Source: Streptomyces roseofulvus
GTDB taxonomy: Bacteria > Actinomycetota > Actinomycetes > Streptomycetales > Streptomycetaceae
Direction of reading: 5' to 3'
NCBI RefSeq assembly: GCF_039534915.1
Contig: NZ_BAAAWE010000001.1
Span: 1,240,001-1,304,000 of the forward strand
Length of the DNA stretch: 64,000 bases
Below are positions 24,201 through 33,115 of the stretch, in pieces. Position 1 is the stretch's first letter. Every line of letters begins with the position of its first letter. A program made the position numbers and the translations under genes. The notes beneath the pieces were generated by a model. It saw only the letters and a list, made by a program, of their open reading frames with translations. It ran no database searches and was not told where the DNA came from.

Positions 24201-25280
24201 ATGAGCGCCACCCTCTTCGAGCCCTACACCCTCCGCTCGCTGACCGTCCCGAACCGCGTCTGGATGGCGCCGATGTGCCAGTACTCGGCGGAGGTCTTCG
24301 GCCCGAACGCCGGGGTCGCCAACGACTGGCACTTCGCCCACTACGGGTCCCGCGCGACCGGCGGCGCCGGCCTGATCCTCGTGGAGGCCACCGCCGTCGC
24401 CCCCGAGGGCCGGATCAGCCCCGCCGACCTCGGCCTGTGGAACGACACCCAGACCGCGGCCCTGCGCCGGATCGCCTCCTTCGTGAAGGCCCAGGGCTCC
24501 GTCCCCGGCATCCAGATCGCGCACGCCGGCCGCAAGGCCGCCACCGAGCGCCCCTGGCTCGGCCGCGGCCCCGCCGCCGCCGAGGAGGCGTGGCAGCCGG
24601 TCGCCCCGAGCCCGCTCGCCTTCGCCGAGGGCCACACCGTGCCGACCGAGCTCACCGAGGAGGGCATCCGGGAGATCGTCGGGCGGTTCGCCGCCGCGGC
24701 CCGCCGCGCGCGGGAGGCCGGCTTCGAGGTCGTCGAGGTGCACGGCGCCCACGGCTACCTCATCGGCGAGTTCCTCTCCCCGCACAGCAACCACCGCACC
24801 GACTCCTACGGCGGCTCCTTCGAGAACCGGACCCGGCTCGCCCTGGAGATCGTGGACGCGGTCCGCGCCGTCTGGCCCGAGGACCTGCCCGTGTTCTTCC
24901 GCATCTCCGCCACCGACTGGCTGGAGGACGCGGGCTGGACCCCGGACGAGACCGTCCGCTTCGCCGCGCTGCTGCGCGAGCACGGCGTCGACCTGCTGGA
25001 CGTCTCCAGCGGCGGCAACGGCGGCCCCGCGAAGGTCCCCGTCGGCCCCGGCTACCAGGTGCCGTTCGCCGCCCGGGTCAGGGAGGAGACCGGCCTGCCC
25101 GTCGCCGCCGTCGGCCTCATCACCGAGCCCGAACAGGCCGAGAAGATCGTCGCCAACGGCGAGGCCGACGCGGTCCTGCTCGGCCGCGAGCTGCTCCGCG
25201 ACGCCTCCTGGCCGCGCCGGGCCGCACGCGAACTGGGCGGCTCCACCCCCACGCCGCCGCAGTACGCCTGGGCGATCTGA
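24201..25280 (+). CDS. Old yellow enzyme family NADH:flavin oxidoreductase, YqjM-like
   Basis: A 359-residue FMN-dependent ene-reductase. The N-terminal APMCQYSA with Cys26 is the hallmark of the YqjM (thermophilic-like) OYE class, where the cysteine tunes FMN redox potential. HAGRKA and VHGAHGYLIGEFLSPHSNHRTDSYGGS are the substrate and barrel motifs. These enzymes reduce electrophilic enones, quinones and nitro compounds and often respond to oxidative or electrophile stress. ATG at 24201 with GGAG upstream. The divergent ArsR-type repressor and the operator over its promoter suggest electrophile-inducible expression. Confidence 0.93.
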   Translation: MSATLFEPYTLRSLTVPNRVWMAPMCQYSAEVFGPNAGVANDWHFAHYGSRATGGAGLILVEATAVAPEGRISPADLGLWNDTQTAALRRIASFVKAQGSVPGIQIAHAGRKAATERPWLGRGPAAAEEAWQPVAPSPLAFAEGHTVPTELTEEGIREIVGRFAAAARRAREAGFEVVEVHGAHGYLIGEFLSPHSNHRTDSYGGSFENRTRLALEIVDAVRAVWPEDLPVFFRISATDWLEDAGWTPDETVRFAALLREHGVDLLDVSSGGNGGPAKVPVGPGYQVPFAARVREETGLPVAAVGLITEPEQAEKIVANGEADAVLLGRELLRDASWPRRAARELGGSTPTPPQYAWAI

Positions 25281-25404
25281 CGCCGACGCCCTCCGCGGAC
25301 GCCCCGCCGCCGCACGGCCCCGGGGTGTCTCCGGGCGCCGTTGTCAGTGGGCGGGTGCAGACTGGCCCGTATCCGTGACAACGGCGTCCTGGAGGTGGGC
25401 ACCC

Positions 25405-26487
25405 ATGCCCGACGTACTTCTCACCGTAGGCACCCGCAAGGGACTCTTCATCGGCCGCAGGCACGACGGGCGCTGGGAGTTCGACGATCCCCACTTCCCG
25501 GCCCAGGCCGTGTACTCGGTGGCCATCGACACCCGGCCGGACACACCGCGACTGCTGGTCGGCGGCGACAGCGCGCACTGGGGTCCCTCCGTCTTCCACT
25601 CCGACGACCTGGGCCGCACCTGGACCGAACCGCCCGCGCCGGCCGTCAAGTTCCCCCAGGACACCGGCGCCTCCCTGGAGCGCGTCTGGCAGCTCCACCC
25701 GGCCCCCGCCCACTCCCCCGGCGTCGTCTACGCCGGCACCGAACCGGCCGCCCTCTTCCGCTCGGACGACGGCGGCGAGTCCTTCGCGCTGGTCCGGCCG
25801 CTGTGGGAGCACCCGACCCGCTCCCAGTGGGTGCCCGGCGGGGGCGGCGAGGCGGTGCACACGGTCGTCACCGACCGCCGCGACCCCGACGCCGTCACCG
25901 TGGCCGTCTCCACCGCCGGCGTCTTCCGCAGCCGGGACGGCGGCGCCTCCTGGGCCCCGGCCAACCAGGGCGTCTCCGCGGTCTTCCTGCCCGACCCCGA
26001 CCCGGAGTTCGGCCAGTGCGTCCACAAGATCGCGCAGGACGCGGGCGACCTGGACCGGCTCTACCTCCAGAACCACTGGGGCGTCTACCGCAGCGACGAC
26101 GCCGGCGGCCGCTGGACCGACATCGGCGGGCCGCTCCCCTCCGACTTCGGCTTCGCCGTCGCCGCCCACCCGCACCGGTCCGGCACCGCCTACGTCTTCC
26201 CCATCACCGCCGACTCCGACCGGGTCCCCGCGGACCACCGCTGCCGGGTGTACCGCACCACGGACGCCGGCACCAGCTGGGAACCCCTCGACAAGGGCCT
26301 GCCGCAGGGCGACCACTACGGCACGGTCCTCCGCGACGCGCTCTGCACCGACGACGCCGACCCGGCGGGCGTCTACTTCGGCAACCGCAACGGCGAGGTG
26401 TACGCCAGCGCCGACGACGGCGACACCTGGCAGCTCCTCGCCGAGCACCTGCCGGACGTCCTCTGCGTCCGGGCGGCGGTGATCTGA
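25405..26487 (+). CDS. BNR/Asp-box repeat beta-propeller protein (sortilin-like)
   Basis: A 360-residue protein with at least six Asp-box repeats, read as SDDLGRTW, SDDGGESF, SRDGGASW, SDDAGGRW, TTDAGTSW and SADDGDTW. These mark the loops of a sialidase/VPS10-type beta-propeller. The catalytic Arg triad and Tyr of true sialidases are not evident, and there is no signal peptide, so a cytosolic scaffold or hydrolase of unknown substrate is more likely than an exo-sialidase. The ATG at 25405 follows GGAGG. Its nearest partner is the OYE gene 124 bases upstream; a common transcript is possible. It converges with ung. Confidence 0.82.
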   Translation: MPDVLLTVGTRKGLFIGRRHDGRWEFDDPHFPAQAVYSVAIDTRPDTPRLLVGGDSAHWGPSVFHSDDLGRTWTEPPAPAVKFPQDTGASLERVWQLHPAPAHSPGVVYAGTEPAALFRSDDGGESFALVRPLWEHPTRSQWVPGGGGEAVHTVVTDRRDPDAVTVAVSTAGVFRSRDGGASWAPANQGVSAVFLPDPDPEFGQCVHKIAQDAGDLDRLYLQNHWGVYRSDDAGGRWTDIGGPLPSDFGFAVAAHPHRSGTAYVFPITADSDRVPADHRCRVYRTTDAGTSWEPLDKGLPQGDHYGTVLRDALCTDDADPAGVYFGNRNGEVYASADDGDTWQLLAEHLPDVLCVRAAVI

Positions 26488-26521
26488 ACTCCCCGCCGCC
26501 CCCGGCCCGTCGGCGCCCCGC

Positions 26522-27199
26522 TCAGGGCAGCAGCCAGTCCACCGGCTCGGCGCCCTGGGCGACCAGCATCTCGTTGGCCCGGCTGAACGGCCGGGAGCCG
26601 AAGAAGCCCCGGTCCGCCGAGCGCGGCGACGGGTGCGCGGACTCGACGGCGGGCAGACTCCCCAGCAGCGGACGGGCGTTGCGGGCGTCCCGGCCCCACA
26701 GGATCGAGACCAGCGGCTTGCCGCGGGCGGCGAGGGCGCGGATGGCCTGCTCGGTGACCTCCTCCCAGCCCTTGTTGCGGTGGGCGCCCGCGTTGCGCGG
26801 GGAGGTGGTCAGCGTCCTGTTGAGCAGCAGCACGCCCTGCCGGGTCCACGGCGTCAGGTCGCCGTTGGAGGGGCGGGGGTGCCCGAGGTCGGTGTGCATC
26901 TCCCAGAAGATGTTCAGGAGGCTGGCCGGCAGCTGCTTCACCTCCGGGGCCACCGCGAAGCTCAGACCGATCGCCATCCCCGGGGTGGGGTAAGGGTCCT
27001 GACCCACGATCAGGACCCGCACGTCGTCGAAGGGCTGCTGGAAGGCGCGCAGGACGTTCGGCCCCGACGGCAGGTAGGTGCGGCCCGCGGCGATCTCCTG
27101 CCGCAGGAAGTCGCCCATCTCGGCCACCCGGCCCGCGACGGGCTCCAGGGCCTTGGCCCAACCGGGCTCCACCAGTTCGTTCAACGGTCTCGCAGTCAC
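26522..27199 (-). CDS. ung: Uracil-DNA glycosylase
   Basis: A 225-residue family 1 UDG that excises uracil from DNA to start base-excision repair. The catalytic water-activating motif [11 protein letters not shown] (Asp68) and the C-terminal [18 protein letters not shown] loop (minor-groove intercalation, conserved His) are intact, as is LLLNRTLT. Length is normal. GTG start at 27199, with a weak ribosome site (GTGACGGAC). It diverges from a sugar-kinase-like gene. Because uracil pressure is high in GC-rich DNA, Streptomyces often have two Ung paralogues, and I cannot say which this is. Confidence 0.95.
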   Translation of the reverse strand: MTARPLNELVEPGWAKALEPVAGRVAEMGDFLRQEIAAGRTYLPSGPNVLRAFQQPFDDVRVLIVGQDPYPTPGMAIGLSFAVAPEVKQLPASLLNIFWEMHTDLGHPRPSNGDLTPWTRQGVLLLNRTLTTSPRNAGAHRNKGWEEVTEQAIRALAARGKPLVSILWGRDARNARPLLGSLPAVESAHPSPRSADRGFFGSRPFSRANEMLVAQGAEPVDWLLP

Positions 27200-27288
27200 G
27201 GTCCGTCACTCTAGCGGCCTACACCGACAACGCCGCCCGCCCTAGACTGCGGGCCCCATACCCCCAGCCGGTGAGGACGGTCGCGAGC

Positions 27289-28284
27289 GTGGAGAACCGG
27301 AGCGAGCACGCCGGAGACGCGGCGGACGCGGTGGTCGTCGGGATCGACTCGGGCGGCTCGGGGCTGCGGATCGCCCTCGCCCGGGCCGCCGACGGCACGG
27401 TCCTCGACAGGGCGGCCGCGCCCGGGCCCGTACGGACCGGACCGGGCGGGATCTCCGCCGCCCACTTCCTGGAGTCGGTGCTGCCGGCCGTCGCCGCGCT
27501 GCGGGCCCGCGCCGGGGGCGGGCGCCCGGTGAGCGCCGCCGCCGTGGGCGCCGCCGGCATGGCCACGCTCGGCGAGGAGCTGCGGGCGGTCCTCCCGGGG
27601 GCGTTCGCCGACGCCTGGGGGGTCCGCGGGACCGCGCTCGCCGCCGACGCCGTCACCGCCTACGCGGGGGCGCTCGGCGCGCGGCCCGGCGCGGTCGTCG
27701 CCGGCGGCACCGGACTGATCGCCCTCGGCACCGACCTGACCCGCTGGCGCCGGGCCGACGGCTGGGGCCACCTGCTGGGCGACTGCGGCAGCGGCGCCTG
27801 GATCGGCCGGGCGGGCCTGGAGGCGGCGCTGCGCGCGTACGACGGGCGGCGCGGCGGTTCCGCGGCGCTGCTGGCCCGGGCCGAGAAGCTGCACGGCCCG
27901 GCGGCGGGGCTGCCCGCCGCGCTCTACCCGCGCACCGACCGGCCGGCCGTGCTCGCCGCCTTCGCCCCGGAGGTCGCCGCCTGCGCGGCGGACGACCCGG
28001 TCGCCGCGGCGGTCCTGAAACGGGCAGCGGAGCACATCGCCGACGCCGCCGAGGCGGCCTGCCCGCCGGGCCCGGACTCCGTGGTGGCGCTGACCGGGGG
28101 TCTCTTCCGGCTCGGCGAGCCGCTGCTCGTACCGCTGCGGGCGGCGCTCGCGGAGCGGCTGCCCGGGGCACGGACCGTCGCTCCCGCGGGGGACCCGCTC
28201 GACGGGGCGGTGACGCTGGCCGCGGGGCTCGCCGGCGCCGGGATCCGGCTCCCCGAGGACCCCGCGCTGCTCCGGATCGTCTGA
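27289..28284 (+). CDS. N-acetylglucosamine kinase-like protein (BadF/BcrA ATPase fold)
   Basis: About 331 residues of the BadF/BadG/BcrA/BcrD ASKHA family, which includes eukaryotic-type GlcNAc kinase. Seen are VVVGIDSGGSGLRIALA (phosphate 1), DAVTAYAGALGARPGAVVAGGTGLIALG (phosphate 2 region), GWGHLLGDCGSGAWIGRAGLEAALR and VALTGGLFRLG (adenosine motif). GDxGSGxxIG is the GlcNAc-kinase signature. I prefer the GTG at 27289, which has GAGGAC upstream; a GTG at 27271 is also in frame. With the NanK-like kinase and the DasR-type site nearby it fits amino-sugar metabolism, but it is not in an operon with them. Confidence 0.82.
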   Translation: MENRSEHAGDAADAVVVGIDSGGSGLRIALARAADGTVLDRAAAPGPVRTGPGGISAAHFLESVLPAVAALRARAGGGRPVSAAAVGAAGMATLGEELRAVLPGAFADAWGVRGTALAADAVTAYAGALGARPGAVVAGGTGLIALGTDLTRWRRADGWGHLLGDCGSGAWIGRAGLEAALRAYDGRRGGSAALLARAEKLHGPAAGLPAALYPRTDRPAVLAAFAPEVAACAADDPVAAAVLKRAAEHIADAAEAACPPGPDSVVALTGGLFRLGEPLLVPLRAALAERLPGARTVAPAGDPLDGAVTLAAGLAGAGIRLPEDPALLRIV

Positions 28285-28456
28285 CCGGGGCGCCCCGCCC
28301 GGGCGGGTATCGCCGCTGGTCGAAGCCGTGCCGAGGGGCCGGGCGGCGGCACCGTCCATGATCCGGCACGCGCCGGACCGGACATACAGGGGCAGAAGGC
28401 GCGGGCTCGTACCTCACCGAACGCTCCCGTCCGCAAAGCCAGTAGCATGCGGCGCC

Positions 28457-29374
28457 ATGAGCACCCCCACTGGGCCCGCCAACGGCCTGCCTGTACGAAT
28501 GCCGCGCCCCCGCCCGTCCGGGCGGCACCGCCGCCCCGACCCGGCGGCGGCGCCCGAGGGCGCTCCCGCCCTGGTGCTCGCCGTCCCCGGCGCGCCCTCG
28601 GCCGCCATACGCTCCCTGGCCGAAGAGCTGGTGAGCATCGCCCGGTCCGAGCTGCCCGGCCTGGAGGCCGCGATCGGCTTCGTGGACGGCGACGGCGAGG
28701 AGTACCCGACGCTCGCCGGCGTGCTGACCGCCGCCGCGGAGCTGCGCGAGGAGCGGTACCGGATCGCCGTGGCGGCCGGCCGCGAGGTCGGTGCCCCGGA
28801 GGGCCCCGCCGCGATCGTCGTCCCGCTGCTCGCCGGCCCGGACAGCGCCGTGATGCGCCAGATCCGCCAGGCCGTCATGGACAGCGGCAACACCGCCGAG
28901 CTGACCGATGTGCTCGGTCCGCACCCGCTGCTCGCCGAGGCGCTGCACGTGCGCCTGTCGGAGGCGGGGCTGGCCCGCGCCGACCGCGCCCGGCTGTTCA
29001 CCGTCGCCACGGCCGCGGACGGCATCGTCCTGGCGACCGTGGGCGGCGAGGAGGCCGTGCAGGCCGCCGGCATCACGGGCATGCTGCTCGCGGCCCGGCT
29101 CGCCGTGCCGGTGATGGCCGCCGCGCTCGACCAGGAGGGTTCCATCGCCTCCGTGGCCGAGCAGCTGCGCGAGGCGGGCGCGGTGCAGCTCGCGCTGGCC
29201 CCGTACCTGATCGGCCCGGAGCTGGCCGAGGGCCTGCTCGACGAGGCGTCGAAGGAGGCCGGCTGCCCGGCGGCCGAGGCGCTGGGCGCGTACCCGGCCA
29301 TCGGCAAGCTGGTGCTGTCGCAGTACGCGGCCGTGCTCGGCCTTCCGCAGCAGGGCGCGGCCCCCGCGCACTGA
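28457..29374 (+). CDS. Sirohydrochlorin chelatase (CbiX)-like protein, degenerate N-terminus
   Basis: A 305-residue protein with two CbiX/SirB-type repeats after a basic, Pro-rich leader of 30 residues. CbiX enzymes insert cobalt or iron into sirohydrochlorin and normally begin with a HGS motif whose His binds metal; here the equivalent strand reads LVLAVPGAPSAA with no His. The second half keeps LGPHPLLAEALHVRLSEAG. Chelatase activity is therefore doubtful. The ATG at 28457 lies only eight bases after a TAGCAT -10-like box at 28443-28448, suggesting an almost leaderless mRNA. A strong terminator follows. Confidence 0.75.
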   Translation: MSTPTGPANGLPVRMPRPRPSGRHRRPDPAAAPEGAPALVLAVPGAPSAAIRSLAEELVSIARSELPGLEAAIGFVDGDGEEYPTLAGVLTAAAELREERYRIAVAAGREVGAPEGPAAIVVPLLAGPDSAVMRQIRQAVMDSGNTAELTDVLGPHPLLAEALHVRLSEAGLARADRARLFTVATAADGIVLATVGGEEAVQAAGITGMLLAARLAVPVMAAALDQEGSIASVAEQLREAGAVQLALAPYLIGPELAEGLLDEASKEAGCPAAEALGAYPAIGKLVLSQYAAVLGLPQQGAAPAH

Positions 29375-29391
29375 CGCCCGGAACGCACGAG

Positions 29392-29423
29392 GGGCCCGCA
29401 CCGGAACCGTCCGGTGCGGGCCC
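29392..29423. terminator. Hairpin terminator between convergent genes
   Basis: A perfect 14-bp stem (29392-29405 with 29410-29423) and ACCG loop sits between the CbiX-like gene and the convergent lactonase gene. It can serve both strands. Confidence 0.85.
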
Positions 29424-29458
29424 TTCCGCGTGTCCGGGTGGGGACCCCGAGGCGCCGG

Positions 29459-30520
29459 TCAGCCGAAGACGACGCAGGTGACCGCCGGGGCCGCCACGGA
29501 GCCGGCGCGGACCGGGGTGCCGGTGCCGGGGTCGACGTCGAACCAGGTGACGTCGCCGGAGCGCTCGTTCGCCGCGTACAGCCGCCGCCCGGACGGGTCG
29601 AGGGCGAGGTCGCGGGGCCAGGCGCCGGCGCAGGAGACGGTGGCGGAGCGGATCGCCTCGTCGCCGGTCGGGGAGAGGACGAGGACGGCGATGGTGTCGG
29701 TGCCGCGCACGGCCACCCACAGGAACCGTCCGTCGGGCGCCACGACGACGGCGGAGGGGTACGCCGGTCCGGCGGCGTCCGCGTCGACGAGCGGGATCTC
29801 GGCGAGCGGCGTCAGCTCGCCGCGCCGGTCGTCCCAGCGGCAGACCGTGACGGCGGGCTCCAGCTCGCCGACGACGTAGGCGTGCCCGCCGGCCGGGTGG
29901 AAGGCCAGGTGGCGGGGGCCGTAGCCGGGGCGGAGGGCGGTCTCCCGGTGCAGGCGGAGGGCGCCGGTGGCCCGGTCGAGGGCGCAGACGCGCACGGAGT
30001 CCGTCCCGAGGTCCACGCTGACCGTCCAGCGGCCGCTGGGGTCGGGCTGGACCTGGTGCGCGTGGGGCCCGGCCTGCCGCTCGGCGACCGGTCCGCCGCC
30101 CTCGTGGCGGAGGACGGCGGTGGCGGGGCCGGGGAGGCCGTCCGCGCCCAGGGGCAGCACGGAGACGCTGCCGGAGGTGTAGTTGGCGGTGAGGAGATGG
30201 CCGGCGGCGACGGCGAGGTGGGTGGGGCCGGCGCCGCCGACGGGCACGGGGTCGCCGAGCGGGCGCGGCGCGGGTCCATCGGGGGCGAGGGCGGCGACGG
30301 CGCCCGGCTCGGCCTCGGAGACGGCGTAGAGGACGCCGTCGGCGAGGGCGAGGTACGAGGGGTCGGCGACGGCGTCGGTGGAGCCGGTGAGGGTGAGCGC
30401 GCCGGTCGCCGGATCGACGTCGGCGGCGAGCACGCCGAGGCCGCCGGCCGAGGTGAAGGAGCCGAGGTAGGCCCGTGCCCGCCCCGCCGTCCGCTCGTGT
30501 GTCTCGTCGGTCCCGCCCAC
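29459..30520 (-). CDS. Lactonase family beta-propeller protein (6-phosphogluconolactonase YbhE-like)
   Basis: A 353-residue seven-bladed propeller of the YbhE/carboxy-cis,cis-muconate cyclase family. Repeating blades show as AYLGSFTSAGGLGVLAADVD, HAHQVQPDPSGRWTVSVDLGTDSVR, GYGPRHLAFHPAGGHAYVVGE and AWPRDLALDPSGRRLYAANE. The HQV and GPRHLAFHP motifs carry the residues typical of lactone hydrolases. No signal peptide is present. GTG start at 30520 with GGGAGG upstream. A near-perfect DasR response element lies 62-73 bases upstream, which links it to N-acetylglucosamine control; hydrolysis of a sugar lactone is inference. Confidence 0.87.
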   Translation of the reverse strand: MGGTDETHERTAGRARAYLGSFTSAGGLGVLAADVDPATGALTLTGSTDAVADPSYLALADGVLYAVSEAEPGAVAALAPDGPAPRPLGDPVPVGGAGPTHLAVAAGHLLTANYTSGSVSVLPLGADGLPGPATAVLRHEGGGPVAERQAGPHAHQVQPDPSGRWTVSVDLGTDSVRVCALDRATGALRLHRETALRPGYGPRHLAFHPAGGHAYVVGELEPAVTVCRWDDRRGELTPLAEIPLVDADAAGPAYPSAVVVAPDGRFLWVAVRGTDTIAVLVLSPTGDEAIRSATVSCAGAWPRDLALDPSGRRLYAANERSGDVTWFDVDPGTGTPVRAGSVAAPAVTCVVFG

Positions 30521-30581
30521 GGCGCCTCCCTGCCCCGGGGCCGGTCGCTCCGACCGGCCGTGTCGGCCCGACGTTAGCAGT

Positions 30582-30593
30582 CGGTCTAGACCA
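30582..30593. promoter_or_regulatory. DasR-type response element (dre)
   Basis: CGGTCTAGACCA matches the core of the dre consensus TGGTCTAGACCA at 11 of 12 positions, with GGTCTAGACC as a perfect palindrome. DasR is the GntR-family GlcNAc-responsive repressor of Streptomyces. The site lies in the lactonase promoter region, 62-73 bases upstream of its start. Confidence 0.75.
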
Positions 30594-30620
30594 AGTTCGA
30601 TCAGCCGGTGGCGGAGGCCG

Positions 30621-32123
30621 TCAGGAGCGGACGAGGAGGGAGCCGGGCGGGGTCCTCAGCGGCTCGTCGAGGGCGGCGAGCAGCCGCTCCAGGCCGCTGA
30701 CGTGGCCGAGGGCGGCGGGCGCCGGGTGGACGGCCGGCTCCGGCTCGGCGGCCGGCGCGGCCGGGGTCCGGCCGGGCGACGTGAGCCGCTCGACGGCCGT
30801 CTCGACCCGCCAGCAGGCGGCGGCGAGCCGGGCGTCGTGGCTGGCGTCCGGGTCGGCGGCGACGGCCGCGAGCCCGCGCACCTCGGCGGCGCACTCGTCG
30901 AGCAGCGCGAGGACCCGGCGGGCGCGGCCCTTGCGCTCGCGGAACGGGCTGAGCGGGTGGACGAGCGGGGCGACCGAGAGCCGCACCCGACCGAGGAGCA
31001 GGTCGAGCTCGGCGACGTGCGGGGTCGGGTCGGCGCTCTCGTCGCCGGCGAGCCGGCGCTCGGAGGCGGCCGTCGCGGCGTGCACCGCCCGCAGGGCGCG
31101 CTGGATCCAGGCGTCGTTGATGGCGTGGGTGGTGACCGGGAGGATCAGCAGGACGGCGAGGGCGGCGCAGACCGCGCCGACGACGGTCTCCTCCAGGCGC
31201 AGCACGAGCAGCGCCGGGTCGAGGACGCCGAGGAGCCCGTAGAGCAGTCCGGCCATCACGGTGACCGCGAGCATCATCCAGCTGTAGGAGAGCGGCGCGG
31301 TGTAGAAGATCCCGAAGACGCAGACCGCCACCAGGAGGGCGGTGGGCAGCGGGGCGCCGTGCAGCGGGATCGCGACGACCATGCCGACGGCGATGCCGAG
31401 CAGGGTGCCGAGGAAGCGGCGGAAGCCGCGGACCAGGGTCTCGCCGCGGGAGACGGTGTTCACGAAGATCCACCAGGTGGTGCCGACGGCCCAGTACCAG
31501 CGCTCCTCGGAGAGCACCTGGCCGATGCCGAGCGCCACGGCGCAGGCGGCGGTGGCCTGGACGGCCTGCCGGGTGGTGATCCGGGCCAGCCCCTTGCCGG
31601 GGAGCGGGGCGGGGGCGGCGGGCGGCGGGGTGCGCCGCTCGATCGGCCAGAGCGCGAACCGCACGGTCCCGGCCGCCGCGAGGGCGATGCCGACGGCCGC
31701 GTACAGCTCGGGGAGCTGGCCGGGCTGGGCGTGCAGGAACTGGGTGCTGAAGAAGTTCATGAAGGCGAAGATGCCGAGCGCGTGGCCGCGCGGGCCCCAG
31801 CGCCGGGCGTACACGCCGCAGAGGACGACGAGCAGGAAGGCGCCGTCGCGCAGGAGGGTGTGGTCGTGCAGCAGGGTGGCCAGCGCGAGGACCGGGAACC
31901 CGGCGAGCGGCAGCAGGAGGGTGGTGCCGATCTGGCCGCGGACGGTGGCGTCGGTGACGGTGAACAGGGCGAGCAGTGCCGCCAGTCCTCCGGTGATCGA
32001 CGCGGTGAGCGAGAAACCGGCCAGCTCGGCCACGGTCACCGCGAGCGCGATGCCGAGCACGGCACGCACTCCGGTCCTGAGCCGGAGGAGCCCCGGGTCC
32101 GGAGCCACGAACATCCTCTTCAC
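30621..32123 (-). CDS. FUSC family inner-membrane protein (aromatic acid exporter type)
   Basis: About 500 residues. Two blocks of hydrophobic helices (about 20-150 and 215-340) are each followed by a soluble helical part, the layout of fusaric-acid-resistance/YccS transporters. Characteristic is WYWAVGTTWWIFVNTVSRGETLVRGFRRFLGTLLGIAVG, the FUSC motif that starts the second membrane block. The family exports aromatic carboxylates or affects the envelope; the substrate here is unknown. The GTG at 32123 (GAGGGGG upstream) and the ATG at 32114 are both possible starts. A GTACC-T-GGTAC dyad lies further upstream. Confidence 0.85.
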   Translation of the reverse strand: MKRMFVAPDPGLLRLRTGVRAVLGIALAVTVAELAGFSLTASITGGLAALLALFTVTDATVRGQIGTTLLLPLAGFPVLALATLLHDHTLLRDGAFLLVVLCGVYARRWGPRGHALGIFAFMNFFSTQFLHAQPGQLPELYAAVGIALAAAGTVRFALWPIERRTPPPAAPAPLPGKGLARITTRQAVQATAACAVALGIGQVLSEERWYWAVGTTWWIFVNTVSRGETLVRGFRRFLGTLLGIAVGMVVAIPLHGAPLPTALLVAVCVFGIFYTAPLSYSWMMLAVTVMAGLLYGLLGVLDPALLVLRLEETVVGAVCAALAVLLILPVTTHAINDAWIQRALRAVHAATAASERRLAGDESADPTPHVAELDLLLGRVRLSVAPLVHPLSPFRERKGRARRVLALLDECAAEVRGLAAVAADPDASHDARLAAACWRVETAVERLTSPGRTPAAPAAEPEPAVHPAPAALGHVSGLERLLAALDEPLRTPPGSLLVRS

Positions 32124-32257
32124 GACGGTCGGCCGCCCCCTCGTCTTGCCGCTCGCCGGCCGTACGACCTGTCCCGGGGTGGTGGGACGCGCACGGACAC
32201 GACGAAGGCGCCGCCGTCCGGGCGGCCTCGTCGCCGTCCCGGCGCGCGGCGCCGAAA

Positions 32258-32268
32258 GTACCTGGTAC
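32258..32268. promoter_or_regulatory. GTACC-T-GGTAC dyad upstream of the FUSC gene
   Basis: An 11-base perfect inverted repeat 135 bases before the FUSC start, in the 256-base gap after the ankyrin gene. It is operator-like by symmetry only; the gap otherwise shows a weak GC hairpin near 32330-32347. Confidence 0.3.
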
Positions 32269-32379
32269 GCACAAGGGAAACACCGACCGGGCGCTTGGCT
32301 CAAATCGGCGTCGAAAGACTGGGCCATCGGCCCGGTCTTCGCGCGTCGCACTGACCCGATTGCGGGCCAGTGGACCAGC

Positions 32380-33006
32380 TCAGGCGCGCGTGGCCGGAGC
32401 GGCGGAGGTACGCCGGAGCAGGGCGGCGAGCGCGGTGTGGCCGCGCCGCTCGGCGTGCTCCAGCGCGGTGGTGCCGTGGGCGTCGGCCAGGGAGGGGTCG
32501 GCGCCGGCGGCGAGCAGGAGGGCGACGACCTTCTGGTGGGCCGGGCCGCCGTCGCCGAGGATGACCGCCTGCAGCAGGGCGGTCCAGCCCAGGTCGTCGA
32601 CGTGGTCGACGTCGGTCGGGGTGTCGCGCAGGACGGCGCGGACGTACGGCACGTGGCCGCGTTCGGCGGCGGCGATGAGGCTGGTGGCGCCGAAGCGGTC
32701 GGTCAGCCGGACGTCGGGGGCGGGGTCGGCGGTGAGCAGCACCCGCAGCATGGCGACGCTGCCGGTGGCGCCGGTGGCCAGCCAGGGGCTGTCGTGCCGG
32801 GCGTCCCGGGCGTGGACGTCGGCGCCCGCGGCGACCAGCGCGCGGGCGGTGTCGACGTGGTCGCCGAGGACGGCGAGGAGCAGCGGGGAGCGCAGTTCCT
32901 CGTCGCGGGTCTCGGTCCGGGCGCCGTCGGCGAGCGCGGCACGGACGGCGTCGGTGTCGCCCCGGCGGGCGGCGGCGAGGAGCCGCCGGTGGGGTGCGAC
33001 GGTCAC
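32380..33006 (-). CDS. Ankyrin repeat protein
   Basis: A 208-residue protein of about five ankyrin repeats: RLLAAARRGDTDAVRAALADGA, SPLLLAVLGDHVDTARALVAAGADVHARD, SVAMLRVLLTADPAPDVRLTD, SLIAAAERGHVPYVRAVLRDT and TALLQAVILGDGGPAHQKVVALLLAAGADPSLAD, closed by a capping helix. Ankyrin arrays bind proteins. The GTG at 33006 follows CGAGGAG. There is no signal peptide. It lies downstream of the HbpS-like gene on the same strand, 109 bases apart, and could share its transcript. Confidence 0.9.
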   Translation of the reverse strand: MTVAPHRRLLAAARRGDTDAVRAALADGARTETRDEELRSPLLLAVLGDHVDTARALVAAGADVHARDARHDSPWLATGATGSVAMLRVLLTADPAPDVRLTDRFGATSLIAAAERGHVPYVRAVLRDTPTDVDHVDDLGWTALLQAVILGDGGPAHQKVVALLLAAGADPSLADAHGTTALEHAERRGHTALAALLRRTSAAPATRA

Positions 33007-33115
33007 GGCGGTCTCCTCGGGCTCGACGGTCGCGGGCGGGTCGTACGGGGGCGGGGGCCGACGGCGTGCGGGCGGGCGTGCCCGGACGCCGTCGGTGCCG
33101 ACAGGCCCCCGGGTC

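Noticed and set aside
25405..26487. BNR protein as a secreted exo-sialidase
   Set aside because: There is no signal peptide and the Arg triad and catalytic Tyr are not evident; only the Asp-box propeller is supported.
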